In this document: piece by piece, positions 51,300 through 59,398 of the stretch
Layout: each line of letters begins with the position of its first letter
Numbering within the stretch: position 1 is the first letter of the stretch
NCBI GenBank assembly: GCA_036826635.1
Contig: DAISVY010000010.1
Coordinates: 1 to 64,000 of the forward strand
DNA from: DAISVY01 sp036826635
GTDB lineage: Bacteria > Zixibacteria > MSB-5A5 > GN15 > FEB-12
Direction of reading: 5' to 3'
DNA length: 64,000 bases
Program-made: the position numbers and the translations under genes
The notes under the pieces: model-generated
Told to the model about the DNA's origin: nothing
Seen by the model: only the letters and a program-made list of their open reading frames with translations
Database searches by the model: none

Positions 51300-53351
51300 T
51301 TAGAAGTCCCCGTCGAAATTGTATTCCACTTCGATGCGGCCGACTACCTGGATGTAGTCGTTGTTGGTGAGTCTGACCGGCTGACCTTCACTGTCGTCGA
51401 GAAGGAATTCGGTGCCGATATACAGGGTTTCGTTTTCCAGAATTTTGATATCGTTGCTGTCCAGTACGACCGTCTGATAACCGGAGGTGGCCACGTCGTT
51501 GGCGATGCCGCCGGTGGTCGGGGCCGCTACCGCGAATATGCTGTCTATGAGCAGTTGCGGATTGTCGAACACCGTGGCCGAATCGCCGCCCAGGTACAGG
51601 TTGAACTGCGCGCCAATGGGCAGGTGATTGGTGATATTATAGATGAACCGCGCTTCAATGACGTGATCCGTGATTGCGTCTATGTCATCCTGGTCTATCT
51701 TTTCGCTTTCGATATCTCCCTCGATGGTCGTCTGGGGAATGATGACCTCGAACGGAGCCAGGATGTTGATGCGGGCGTACACGAAATCTTCGGAGGTGAT
51801 TGTCCCGAGATCGAAGCCGTTGCCGAAGGCCGCGTTGCCGGAGATGTCGATCTGTGACGGTACCGGGGAGAGAAAGTCCGCTATGGTGGTGTCTATGATG
51901 TATGTCGTCACGGCCGACTGAGGTGAACCCGGCGCGATTGCCCCGTCGATATTCAGTGTCTTGCCGTTGTTTCCGTTGAGATTTACGCTCAGCGAACCGG
52001 GCAGGTTGACACCGTTGACAATCTCCAGCGTAAGTACGGCGTGAACCAGCTCTATGGAATCGAAACCGTCGGGGACGTCGATTTCCTCTTGGGTGGGCTC
52101 GATAGTTGATTCTACGACCGCGAAAGGCCCGCTTACCGAAGCAAAACTGAGGTTGTTCAGGGCGGCCGTTACGGCGAACTGGTTGGATTGGTCAACCTGT
52201 ACGTGCTGAGGTGCGGTGCCGACCACGTTTGCCACCACGTTTATTGCAATGTCCTGGGGGCTGGTGGAATCGGTCGGTATCAACTCGTAGCCGGAGAGGT
52301 TGACCACGACGATCTCATTGCTGTTGGCGGCAACCGGTTGTTCGACCGTTAACGGTACGCCGCTCGATTTCAGGTCGGGGAAAGTGATTTCCAGCTCGGC
52401 GTTGAGATTCGTCTGGTTGCTGACGTCCAACTGGAGGTTGCCGCCGGACAGTTGAGCATGATAAATGATGTTGCTTTCGTCGAGCGTTACCGGCTGAGAG
52501 AAATCTCTACTCAGGCCGGGTATCTCAGCGGTGGCGGCGCTGACGGTCAGGTTGTCGCTAAAGCGCATGACCGTGACTATTTCCTTCTCGGCCAGCGACA
52601 GAACCGTCCCGCCGTCGGTGGTGGCATTGACCCGCATTTCGAAGCTGTTGGAAATCGTCTGCCCGCTCAGATTGAAAAGCACCGAATCGGTGCTGCCGTC
52701 CGCGATCCCCCCGGGAAACGACTGCGGCGTGCCAATAGTACGTGCGTTACCCGCGTCGTACAATTCCAGCGTGGCGCTGCTCAAATCGAACCCGAGATTG
52801 TTGCTGACCACGGCCCAGACCTGTCCGCTGGACACGGTTGCGCTGGTGTAATTATCAATGGTGGGCAAAGCGTTTTCGATCTCGAACGATGTCGGTGGCA
52901 CCGTGCCCGGCAGATACGTGGCGAGAGTGGAGATGTTATCCAAAGCCATCGCTGCGGGCGTTACCTCGGGCGGGTCGATATCAATTATGCCCAGTTGTTC
53001 GGATACCGCGTAGCTCAGATTCGGTGTGGTGAGCTCTTCGTCGTCCAGCCGGACCGTGTCGATGTCGCGGGTGATGGTATAGATGACGTTGGAGTCGGCA
53101 TCCATTTCGATGCCTTCCTGGTCGATCTTCTCGACGATTTCACTCATCTCATAGGTTCGATTGACCAGCGGGATGGTGAATTGGGTGGTCCAGGTCGGTG
53201 CCTCCGGTTTCTTGACCGTACAGGAAGAAAGGGTGAGAAAGGTAATCACCACTATAACCCCAAGAGCTATCTTGGAGCCTGCTTTGAAGAGGCGAGAGTT
53301 TTGTAATGCCCCGGATGGTTCTTCGAGGCGTCGATTCTTTCTTCTGCTCAT
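51300..53351 (-). CDS. Large beta-rich lipoprotein
   Basis: 683 residues from ATG 53351, with AAGGGGG upstream; the frame runs further upstream only by chance. The first 28 residues are charged, then a membrane segment and lipobox (VIVVITFLTLSSC) with Cys44 as the lipidated residue. The mature part is a long beta-strand-rich protein without recognised domains, with repeats of the kind SNEIVVVNLSGYELIPTDS and VLTLEIVNGVNLPGSLSVNL, suggesting stacked Ig-like modules. First gene of an operon with the PorV-like and M6 protease genes (15-base gaps). Confidence 0.8.
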   Translation of the reverse strand: MSRRKNRRLEEPSGALQNSRLFKAGSKIALGVIVVITFLTLSSCTVKKPEAPTWTTQFTIPLVNRTYEMSEIVEKIDQEGIEMDADSNVIYTITRDIDTVRLDDEELTTPNLSYAVSEQLGIIDIDPPEVTPAAMALDNISTLATYLPGTVPPTSFEIENALPTIDNYTSATVSSGQVWAVVSNNLGFDLSSATLELYDAGNARTIGTPQSFPGGIADGSTDSVLFNLSGQTISNSFEMRVNATTDGGTVLSLAEKEIVTVMRFSDNLTVSAATAEIPGLSRDFSQPVTLDESNIIYHAQLSGGNLQLDVSNQTNLNAELEITFPDLKSSGVPLTVEQPVAANSNEIVVVNLSGYELIPTDSTSPQDIAINVVANVVGTAPQHVQVDQSNQFAVTAALNNLSFASVSGPFAVVESTIEPTQEEIDVPDGFDSIELVHAVLTLEIVNGVNLPGSLSVNLNGNNGKTLNIDGAIAPGSPQSAVTTYIIDTTIADFLSPVPSQIDISGNAAFGNGFDLGTITSEDFVYARINILAPFEVIIPQTTIEGDIESEKIDQDDIDAITDHVIEARFIYNITNHLPIGAQFNLYLGGDSATVFDNPQLLIDSIFAVAAPTTGGIANDVATSGYQTVVLDSNDIKILENETLYIGTEFLLDDSEGQPVRLTNNDYIQVVGRIEVEYNFDGDF

Positions 53352-53507
53352 GCATCCCCCTTCCGGGTTGCGTTTCAGCCTTCGTCCGGGCAATACTTCG
53401 CAAAGCCGGTGCCGGGGTGGATTTTTGCTGTAAGTTGTTGAATGGTGGTTGGTTGGTTTCTCGGAGGGGTTCCGCCCGGTGTTTCGTGACAGCAGCCTGA
53501 CCCCAAC

Positions 53508-53529
53508 AATATGGGGAAAACACCATATT
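53508..53529. promoter_or_regulatory. Inverted repeat upstream of the WYL regulator, candidate operator
   Basis: AATATGG-N8-CCATATT, seven-base perfect arms, ending one base before the -35 of the promoter at 53531. Position suits an autoregulatory or divergent operator between the WYL gene and the lipoprotein-PorV-M6 operon. Confidence 0.5.
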
Positions 53530-53530
53530 A

Positions 53531-53560
53531 TTGACGGATCGGGTCTCAAGGGGCTATATT
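53531..53560 (+). promoter_or_regulatory. Candidate promoter of the WYL regulator
   Basis: TTGACG (53531-53536), 18-base spacer, TATATT (53555-53560), 19 bases before ATG 53580. It rules against the TTG at 53559 as start, since that lies in the -10 box. Confidence 0.55.
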
Positions 53561-53579
53561 GGACAGGGAGAACCTGTAT

Positions 53580-54542
53580 ATGGGAATGCCAAAGAACGAC
53601 CGTTTGCTCTACATCCTGAACCTTCTGCGTAGTCGTCGGACGCTCAACGCGGCCCGTTTGGCGGAAGAATGCGGAGTTACCGAACGCTCGATTTATCGGG
53701 ACATCATTAGCCTGTCGGAAGCCAATATCCCGATTTATTATGACAATGGGTACAAGCTGGCCTCCGACAATTTCCTGCCGCCACTCAATTTCACGTTCGA
53801 TGAATACAGTTGTCTGAAACTTGCCCTGGAATCGTCACCGTTGCGGTTGACCGGTCGCAACGCCGGACTTCTTAAGCAGGTCAGGGCCAAGGTTGACGCC
53901 GGGTTATCCCCTTCCACTCGTGAGAAGAAGAAAACGGCTGTCGATGCCGCTCATATCGAGATAAACACCACTTTTTCCCGGGCCGCTGAGAAATACTATA
54001 CCGAGATTGAGAAAGCCATCAACGGTCAGTGCTGTCTCCGTATAGGATATCAGACCATTAAGCACGGCCTGACTGATCGGACCGTGGAACCCTATTTCAT
54101 CGTTTTTCGGGGACATGCTTTTTACTTCGTGGCCTGGTGTCGTATGCGCAAAGAGTATCGAACTTTCCGTATCGACCGTGTAACCGCTCTGGAATCGACC
54201 GGCGAGCGCTTCATTCGAAAAAAAGGAATCGACCCCCGGGATTATTTCGAGGCCAGTTGGCGAATATGTGGCGGGAAGCCCGTGGACGTGGTTATTCGCT
54301 TTACCGGAAGTGCCGCAAGGGTGATAGCCTCCGGCATGCACCATCCCCGCGAGCGTGTCGAAGCCGCCGGTGATGACGCCGTAATCTACCGTATTAACGT
54401 CGCCGGCATCGATGAAATTAAACGCTGGATTCTCGGTTTTGGTAGTGATGCCGAGGTCCTTGAACCCGAAGAGTTGCGCACCGCTTTGCAGCGGATCGGC
54501 AGTTATCTTAACGACATCTATGGACGGTCTTCGTCGACCTGA
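53580..54542 (+). CDS. HTH-WYL transcriptional regulator
   Basis: 320 residues from ATG 53580 (or ATG 53586, two codons on). N-terminal winged HTH of the DeoR/YafY type (NDRLLYILNLLRSRRTLNAA, RLAEECGVTERSIYRDIISL), then a WYL domain at about 135-200 (CCLRIGYQTIKHGLTDRTVE, PYFIVFRGHAFYFVAWCRMR, KEYRTFRIDRVTALE) and a WCX C-terminal domain (KPVDVVIRFTGSAARVI). WYL domains bind nucleic-acid or nucleotide-like ligands in several regulators. It is divergent from the lipoprotein operon with an inverted repeat between them. Confidence 0.92.
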   Translation: MGMPKNDRLLYILNLLRSRRTLNAARLAEECGVTERSIYRDIISLSEANIPIYYDNGYKLASDNFLPPLNFTFDEYSCLKLALESSPLRLTGRNAGLLKQVRAKVDAGLSPSTREKKKTAVDAAHIEINTTFSRAAEKYYTEIEKAINGQCCLRIGYQTIKHGLTDRTVEPYFIVFRGHAFYFVAWCRMRKEYRTFRIDRVTALESTGERFIRKKGIDPRDYFEASWRICGGKPVDVVIRFTGSAARVIASGMHHPRERVEAAGDDAVIYRINVAGIDEIKRWILGFGSDAEVLEPEELRTALQRIGSYLNDIYGRSSST

Positions 54543-54620
54543 TTTTTGGCCGAGGATCCCCGGATATTTGGCACGACCGCCGGGTGACGAAATGTTTTTC
54601 CCCCCTCTGCTTAAACTTCA

Positions 54621-54673
54621 CTGACAGGAGTTGTCAGCGCAGCTTCCTATTTTTGCGAAGAGCAAAATAGGAA
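54621..54673. repeat. Two adjacent inverted repeats between the paired regulators
   Basis: First: CTGACA-N5-TGTCAG (54621-54637). Second: TTCCTATTTTTGC, five-base loop, GCAAAATAGGAA (54643-54673), one bulge. Neither is followed by a T-run, so they are unlikely to be terminators; operators or a folded leader for the gene at 54773 are possible. The rest of the gap 54543-54772 shows no gene. Confidence 0.5.
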
Positions 54674-54772
54674 AGTCCCGGTCGTGAACGGTGCTGACCG
54701 GTCCGGTCACGGGGGGAGAGGCTACGGCCGCTTGGTTGTTTCCGACCGGGACGTTGACATGGGGAACAGGGG

Positions 54773-55387
54773 ATGTCAAAAACAGATCGTTTGCTTCAGT
54801 TGTTGAAGCTGATTCGGTCGGACCAATCCATTACGGTCAGGCAGATGAGTCGGGCCTGTAAGGTGTCGCACCGAACCATTTATCGCTATTTGAATACGTT
54901 AGCCGATCTGGACCTGGTGGCGCCGTCCGGCTCCGGTCTGACGCGGCATGGTTTGTCGGCCTGTCTGGATGTCGATGACCTTCAACTTGTGCTTTTTTGT
55001 TTGAACGCCAACCCGCTGGTTTGCCATCGGTATTTTGCGAACCGGCTGCGTTCCATAAAAAAGCAAATGATAACCGCATGCGACGATTCGCTGTCGCCTG
55101 ACGATTCCTGCCTGTTTCGCATAGAATTGGCTCATGACAATGTCGGCCACTCGGATCAAAGCGAGTTTCTTGAGCAATTCGTGCGGGCACGGAATGCTTG
55201 CCGGTCACTGCGGCTGTGTTTTCGTTCGGCGGCGGTTCCATTAACGTGTAAACCGGTAGCGGTGGTACTGCGGCAAAGCGGTATCGGGTTGATCGTAGAC
55301 GAGGGAGAGAAGACCGACGAAGTTGATCTCGGAGAGGTCGAGAGCATCTCGCTGGGGCCGGTGCGTCGGAAGAAAAAAAAGAATTGA
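54773..55387 (+). CDS. Compact HTH regulator with degenerate WYL-like domain
   Basis: 204 residues. N-terminal HTH closely like the WYL regulator upstream (DRLLQLLKLIRSDQSITVRQ, MSRACKVSHRTIYRYLNTLA). The C-terminal part aligns in outline with the WYL core of that gene (RSLRLCFRSAAVPLTCKPVA, VVLRQSGIGLIVDEGEKTDE, VDLGEVESISL), but the W-Y-L positions and the WCX domain are missing. It ends in a run of Lys and Arg (RRKKKKN). Probably a paralogue that lost ligand sensing or senses something else. It shares a direction with the WYL gene 230 bases upstream. Confidence 0.75.
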   Translation: MSKTDRLLQLLKLIRSDQSITVRQMSRACKVSHRTIYRYLNTLADLDLVAPSGSGLTRHGLSACLDVDDLQLVLFCLNANPLVCHRYFANRLRSIKKQMITACDDSLSPDDSCLFRIELAHDNVGHSDQSEFLEQFVRARNACRSLRLCFRSAAVPLTCKPVAVVLRQSGIGLIVDEGEKTDEVDLGEVESISLGPVRRKKKKN

Positions 55388-55418
55388 CAAGCCTGTTCGG
55401 GCGGTATTTTCTGGCTTG

Positions 55419-56240
55419 ATGGCTTCCCTTACACTCAGAGAGATAGCTTACGCCGGGATTATCGCTGCCGTCTATGCGGTGCTGGCCCTGGTTTTTCTGC
55501 CTATATCTTTTGGTGTTTACCAGATACGGATTGCCGAGGCTCTGACGATTCTGCCGTTTGTTACTCGCGCTTCTATCCCCGGTCTTTTCATCGGCTGCAT
55601 GCTGGCCAATGTCTTCGGCGGTTTGGGCTGGCATGATATTGTGTTGGGCTCTTTGATTACTCTGGCCGCGGCCTTTGTTACCCGTGGTGTGCATTATCTG
55701 TCGCGCAATCTGTTTTATTGTTTTATAGCGGCGGTGCCGGCTGCGCTTCTGTGGATTAGCGGCGCGATATTGCTCAACAAGTCCGGTATTTCATGGCCGG
55801 TGGCAGGATTGCTGGTCATATCGGTAATCGGGGAAGTGAGCGCGGCGAGGTTGATGTTCCGTTCTTCGCACCGCCGGTCTCTGGTGGTCATTTTGCGGGT
55901 TGTATCGCTTATCGTTCTGGCTGTGGCGGTGTTTTTATCTGCATTAAGGGAGATGTGCCTGGTGTTACTGTTGGGAGGGGCGTCTCTGGTGGCTGGCTGG
56001 CTGATAACCTGGATGCTGGCCGTTATCTGGTTCCGGGGCGAGAATCCCAACGTTCTTATCGCACCGCTGCCGCCCGTGTTGTTTAATGCCTTCGGAGTAT
56101 CTCTTTATCTGGCCCCGCTTATAGGGGTGAACTACTGGTTTTCAGTACAGATGGTTGGAATCGGCCAGTTGATCGCCTGTTATCTGCTCGGTTTGCCACT
56201 CCTGCGTGTTTTGCAGAATCGGAAGGTCTTTTCGCAATAA
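55419..56240 (+). CDS. Enlarged QueT-family queuosine-precursor transporter
   Basis: 273 residues from ATG 55419; the frame starts earlier but overlaps the regulator. Residues 1-95 match QueT (LREIAYAGIIAAVYAVLALV, FGVYQIRIAEALTILPFVTR, ASIPGLFIGCMLANVFGG) and residues about 212-268 match its end (IAPLPPVLFNAFGVSLYLAP, VGIGQLIACYLLGLPLLRVL). QueT is normally about 170 residues; here about 115 extra residues with three to four membrane segments are inserted between the halves (96-210). The family imports queuine precursors (ECF-type substrate component). No preQ1 riboswitch recognised upstream. Confidence 0.8.
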   Translation: MASLTLREIAYAGIIAAVYAVLALVFLPISFGVYQIRIAEALTILPFVTRASIPGLFIGCMLANVFGGLGWHDIVLGSLITLAAAFVTRGVHYLSRNLFYCFIAAVPAALLWISGAILLNKSGISWPVAGLLVISVIGEVSAARLMFRSSHRRSLVVILRVVSLIVLAVAVFLSALREMCLVLLLGGASLVAGWLITWMLAVIWFRGENPNVLIAPLPPVLFNAFGVSLYLAPLIGVNYWFSVQMVGIGQLIACYLLGLPLLRVLQNRKVFSQ

Positions 56241-56369
56241 ACCCGGGTGGAATGTACCGATACGGCGCGAGCGCAGACCTGTTTGACTTAGCGTAAAGAA
56301 GCGGCTATTATTCGGGCGGGTTGATTTCCCGTCAATCCGTGATCGCGACGAGGCGCAGGAGAGTCTTGT

Positions 56370-56933
56370 ATGAGCAAGCGTGTGCTGCTGGTGCTGTCGG
56401 ACGGGTTCGAAGATATCGAGGCGGTAACGCCGGTTGACCTTCTGACCCGGGCCGGGGTCGAGGTTGTCATAGCCGGACTGAAAGCAGGTCCGGTTCGGGG
56501 GGCTTACGGTACTACTATTCTCAGTCACACCACCTTTGACGAAGTCAGGGGGGAGATCTTTGACGGTATTGTTTTGCCCGGCGGTTCGGAAAACGCAGCT
56601 CACCTGGCGGCCGATTCGGCGGTGATCAATCTGGTGCGGCAGTACTATCGGGAAGGCCGGTTAGTGGCGGCCATTTGCGCTGCTCCCGGGGCCGTTTTGG
56701 CCGAAGCCGCAGGTATTCTTAAAGATCGAAGGGCAACCGGATATCCCGGTTTCAATGATAAACTGGAGGCGGCGGGGGCAATTGTTACCGACGAGTCCGT
56801 TACCGCCGACGGTCATGTGATCACCGGGATGGGGCCGGGGGCGGCCATGTTGTTTTCACTGCAACTGGTCGAGTATCTTGTCGACAAACAGACCGCCGAC
56901 GGCTTCGCGCGGAATTGGCGCTTCACACGATAA
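56370..56933 (+). CDS. DJ-1/PfpI (ThiJ/YajL) family protein
   Basis: 187 residues. Flavodoxin-like fold with SKRVLLVLSDGFEDIEAVTP and EAVTP-type Glu, nucleophile Cys in LVAAICAAPGAVLAEAAGIL, and GDIFD-like strand EIFDGIVLPGGSENAAHLAA. Members act in oxidative-stress protection, and some as chaperones or deglycases; the exact activity cannot be read. GGAG about eight bases before the ATG. 129 bases separate it from QueT. Confidence 0.95.
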   Translation: MSKRVLLVLSDGFEDIEAVTPVDLLTRAGVEVVIAGLKAGPVRGAYGTTILSHTTFDEVRGEIFDGIVLPGGSENAAHLAADSAVINLVRQYYREGRLVAAICAAPGAVLAEAAGILKDRRATGYPGFNDKLEAAGAIVTDESVTADGHVITGMGPGAAMLFSLQLVEYLVDKQTADGFARNWRFTR

Positions 56934-57002
56934 GTAAAGGCACGGAAGCTACCGCCGATACATAAAAGAACATGAGTTCACACACGAAGGAATAGGATCC
57001 GC

Positions 57003-58277
57003 ATGGCTCTCAAAGTCTGTATCTACGAGGACGAAAAATACGGGCAGTTTTATCCGATTACGCAGCTTCGGCCGGTCTATTCCATGCGGGCCGGGATCGT
57101 GCCGTTGTTCCGGCGTGTTTCCCGTTTGCTGGATAACCCTGAAGTGTGTCTGGCGGCTCGCGATGATCTTACGGCCATGTTGTCCGGTGAGTTTCGGGAA
57201 TATCCGGTAAACATCATCAAGCGGGCCGAGAATCAGCCGTTGCTGTTTTTGAACGGTCGTTTTCGGCACCCGGGCAATCTTCCTGAGCTGATCGATGAAT
57301 GCCGTATTTCCACGGTATTTCGCAACAATGGGGAAACGGTGGCGGTGCTGTTTTTGCCCGATACGTTGACCGGGCTTGCTCCGGTGGTTACTCCTGACGT
57401 GTATGTGACCGCTTTCGAGAAGCAGCGCGAAGACATCCCCGATCAAAAGACTACCGCCTCATTGTATAACTATGCCTGGGAAATACTGGAGGATATCGAG
57501 ACGGAGATTGCCGATGATTTTTCCTGTCTCAGAGAGTCATTCCCGGAGCCGGAAGGACTGAGAGTCCATGATGGTGCACATGTGGTGAACCCGGAAGATG
57601 TTTATTTCGGCCATGGTGTCGAAGTTCTGCCGAGTGCGGTTATAGATGCTTCGAAAGGTCCGGTGTATATCGGTGATTATACCGGTGTCGATGCCCATGC
57701 GGCCGTGTACGGTCCCTGTTACGTGGGGCCTAATTGCAAGGTGCTTGCCGGCAAGATTTCCGCTTCTTCTGTCGGTCATACCTGTCGGGTGGGGGGGGAG
57801 ATCGAAGAGTCGGTTTTCCAGTCTTATGTCAATAAGTACCACGCCGGTTTTATCGGTCACAGCTATGTGGATTGCTGGGTCAATTTCGGAGCCATGACGA
57901 CCAATTCCGATTTGAAAAACAATTACTCGAATATCCGGGTGAATGTTAACGGCCAGGCTATCGATACGGGGTCGATAAAAGTCGGCTCTTTCATTGGTGC
58001 CCATACGAAATTCGGCATAGGTACCCTGTTGAATACGGGGATAAACGTCGGTGTCTGCTGCAATCTGTTCGGCGGCGGGCTGATAAGTGATAAAGAAGTG
58101 CCTTCGTTTCAGTGGGGGAATTCGACTGGTTACCGGGCTTACGAGTTGGATAAAGCCCTCGAAACCGCCCGGCGGACCATGCAACGCCGGGGGGTGGAGT
58201 TGAGCGAGACGGAGGAAAAGGTGCTCCGGGCGATATGCGAAGGGACGGCGTCGGATAAGGGGGTTTTGTCGTTCTGA
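57003..58277 (+). CDS. GlmU-like nucleotidyltransferase / acyltransferase (alternative bacterial type)
   Basis: 424 residues. It resembles the Bacteroidetes/archaeal-like GlmU group: an N-terminal nucleotidyltransferase-like half (QLRPVYSMRAGIVPLFRRVS, then LLFLNGRF) and a C-terminal left-handed beta helix (about 200-380) with hexapeptide repeats (VYIGDYTGVDAHAAVYGPCY, IGAHTKFGIGTLLNTGINVG). The active-site-like SYVDCWVNFGAMTTNSDLKNNYSNI matches the acetyltransferase GAGT/NYDG region in outline. Likely supplies UDP-GlcNAc or a similar sugar nucleotide for the envelope. Single gene with a short leader from the DJ-1 gene. Confidence 0.85.
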   Translation: MALKVCIYEDEKYGQFYPITQLRPVYSMRAGIVPLFRRVSRLLDNPEVCLAARDDLTAMLSGEFREYPVNIIKRAENQPLLFLNGRFRHPGNLPELIDECRISTVFRNNGETVAVLFLPDTLTGLAPVVTPDVYVTAFEKQREDIPDQKTTASLYNYAWEILEDIETEIADDFSCLRESFPEPEGLRVHDGAHVVNPEDVYFGHGVEVLPSAVIDASKGPVYIGDYTGVDAHAAVYGPCYVGPNCKVLAGKISASSVGHTCRVGGEIEESVFQSYVNKYHAGFIGHSYVDCWVNFGAMTTNSDLKNNYSNIRVNVNGQAIDTGSIKVGSFIGAHTKFGIGTLLNTGINVGVCCNLFGGGLISDKEVPSFQWGNSTGYRAYELDKALETARRTMQRRGVELSETEEKVLRAICEGTASDKGVLSF

Positions 58278-58308
58278 TGGCCGGGTCGGGACGATGCTCT
58301 CGTGATTG

Positions 58309-58337
58309 TTGACAACCGGATGGCGGCATTGTATTTT
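58309..58337 (+). promoter_or_regulatory. Candidate promoter of galT-glgA
   Basis: TTGACA (58309-58314), 17-base spacer, TATTTT (58332-58337), 23 bases before the GTG at 58360. Confidence 0.6.
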
Positions 58338-58359
58338 TTACGGTAACGCGGAGGCAAGA

Positions 58360-59397
58360 GTGCCAGAGCTAAGAAAAGATCCTATCACCGGTCGGTGGGT
58401 TATTATATCGAGGGAACGCGGCAACCGCCCGTCGTCCTTCAGTTCCGTGGTCAGGACCAGGGAAGTTTCGAAATGTCCGTTCTGCCCGGGGAACGAAGAT
58501 GCCACGCCGCCGGAAGTCATGGCGTACCGCCAGCCCGGTTCGGAACCGAATCGTCCCGGTTGGCGACTGAGAGTGATTTCGAACAAATATCCCGCCCTTA
58601 AAGTCGAAGGGGAACTCAACCGGCAACCACACGGCATCTATGATCAGATGAACGGAGTGGGGGCTCACGAGGTGATAATAGAGACAGCCGACCACAATCG
58701 AGATCTGGTTGACATGAGCGATGGAGAAGTGCGCGATGTGCTTTGGGCTTATCGCGAGCGGATGATTGATCTCGAACGTGATATCCGGTTCAAATATATA
58801 CTCGTTTTCAAGAATCACGGCGAGGCGGCGGGAGCCTCGCTGGAACATTCGCACAGTCAGCTTATTGCGACCCCCATTGTGCCCAAGCGGGTACAGGAGG
58901 AACTTGTCGGAGCCAAGCGATATTACGATTTCAAGGAACGCTGTATATTCTGTGATATCGTGCGGCAGGAAATAAGCGACCAGGAACGAATTATCAAAGA
59001 TCACGACGCTTTTGTCGCTTTCGAACCGTTTGCGTCGCGGTTTCCTTTTGAAGCCTGCATTATGCCCAAGTCGCACCAGTCGAGTTATCTTGAGATGTCG
59101 GATGCCGAATACATGGTTCTGGCCCGATGTCTCAAGGATACGTTGCTGCGACTTCGACTGGCTCTGAACAATCCGCCATTCAACTACATTTTGCACACTC
59201 GGCCGACGTCGAAGGAATATCACGATTATTACCACTGGCATTTCGAGATTATTCCCAAACTCACCAAGGTGGCCGGTTTCGAGTGGGGCTCCGGGTTCTA
59301 TATTAACCCGACGGCGCCGGAAGACGCGGCGGCCTTCCTTCGCCGGATGGATACGGACAGTTACCAGGGGACGGAAACGTCACGTATTGCGAAATAA
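58360..59397 (+). CDS. galT: Galactose-1-phosphate uridylyltransferase GalT
   Basis: 345 residues from GTG 58360, with GGAGG five bases upstream; the frame upstream is promoter. HIT-type fold: PELRKDPITGRWVIISRERG, zinc cysteines C39/C42 in CPFCPGNE, catalytic histidines in the region SLEHSHSQLIATPI, and the second Zn/His block HWHFEIIPKL. It exchanges UMP between UDP-glucose and galactose-1-phosphate (Leloir pathway), or a related hexose-1-phosphate. Length and motifs fit the short bacterial GalT. One base separates its stop from the ATG of glgA. Confidence 0.93.
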   Translation: MPELRKDPITGRWVIISRERGNRPSSFSSVVRTREVSKCPFCPGNEDATPPEVMAYRQPGSEPNRPGWRLRVISNKYPALKVEGELNRQPHGIYDQMNGVGAHEVIIETADHNRDLVDMSDGEVRDVLWAYRERMIDLERDIRFKYILVFKNHGEAAGASLEHSHSQLIATPIVPKRVQEELVGAKRYYDFKERCIFCDIVRQEISDQERIIKDHDAFVAFEPFASRFPFEACIMPKSHQSSYLEMSDAEYMVLARCLKDTLLRLRLALNNPPFNYILHTRPTSKEYHDYYHWHFEIIPKLTKVAGFEWGSGFYINPTAPEDAAAFLRRMDTDSYQGTETSRIAK

Positions 59398-59398
59398 T

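Noticed and set aside
51300..53549. Longer start (53549) for the large lipoprotein
   Set aside because: It would place the lipobox beyond residue 100 and run through the divergent promoter; ATG 53351 has a good ribosome site.
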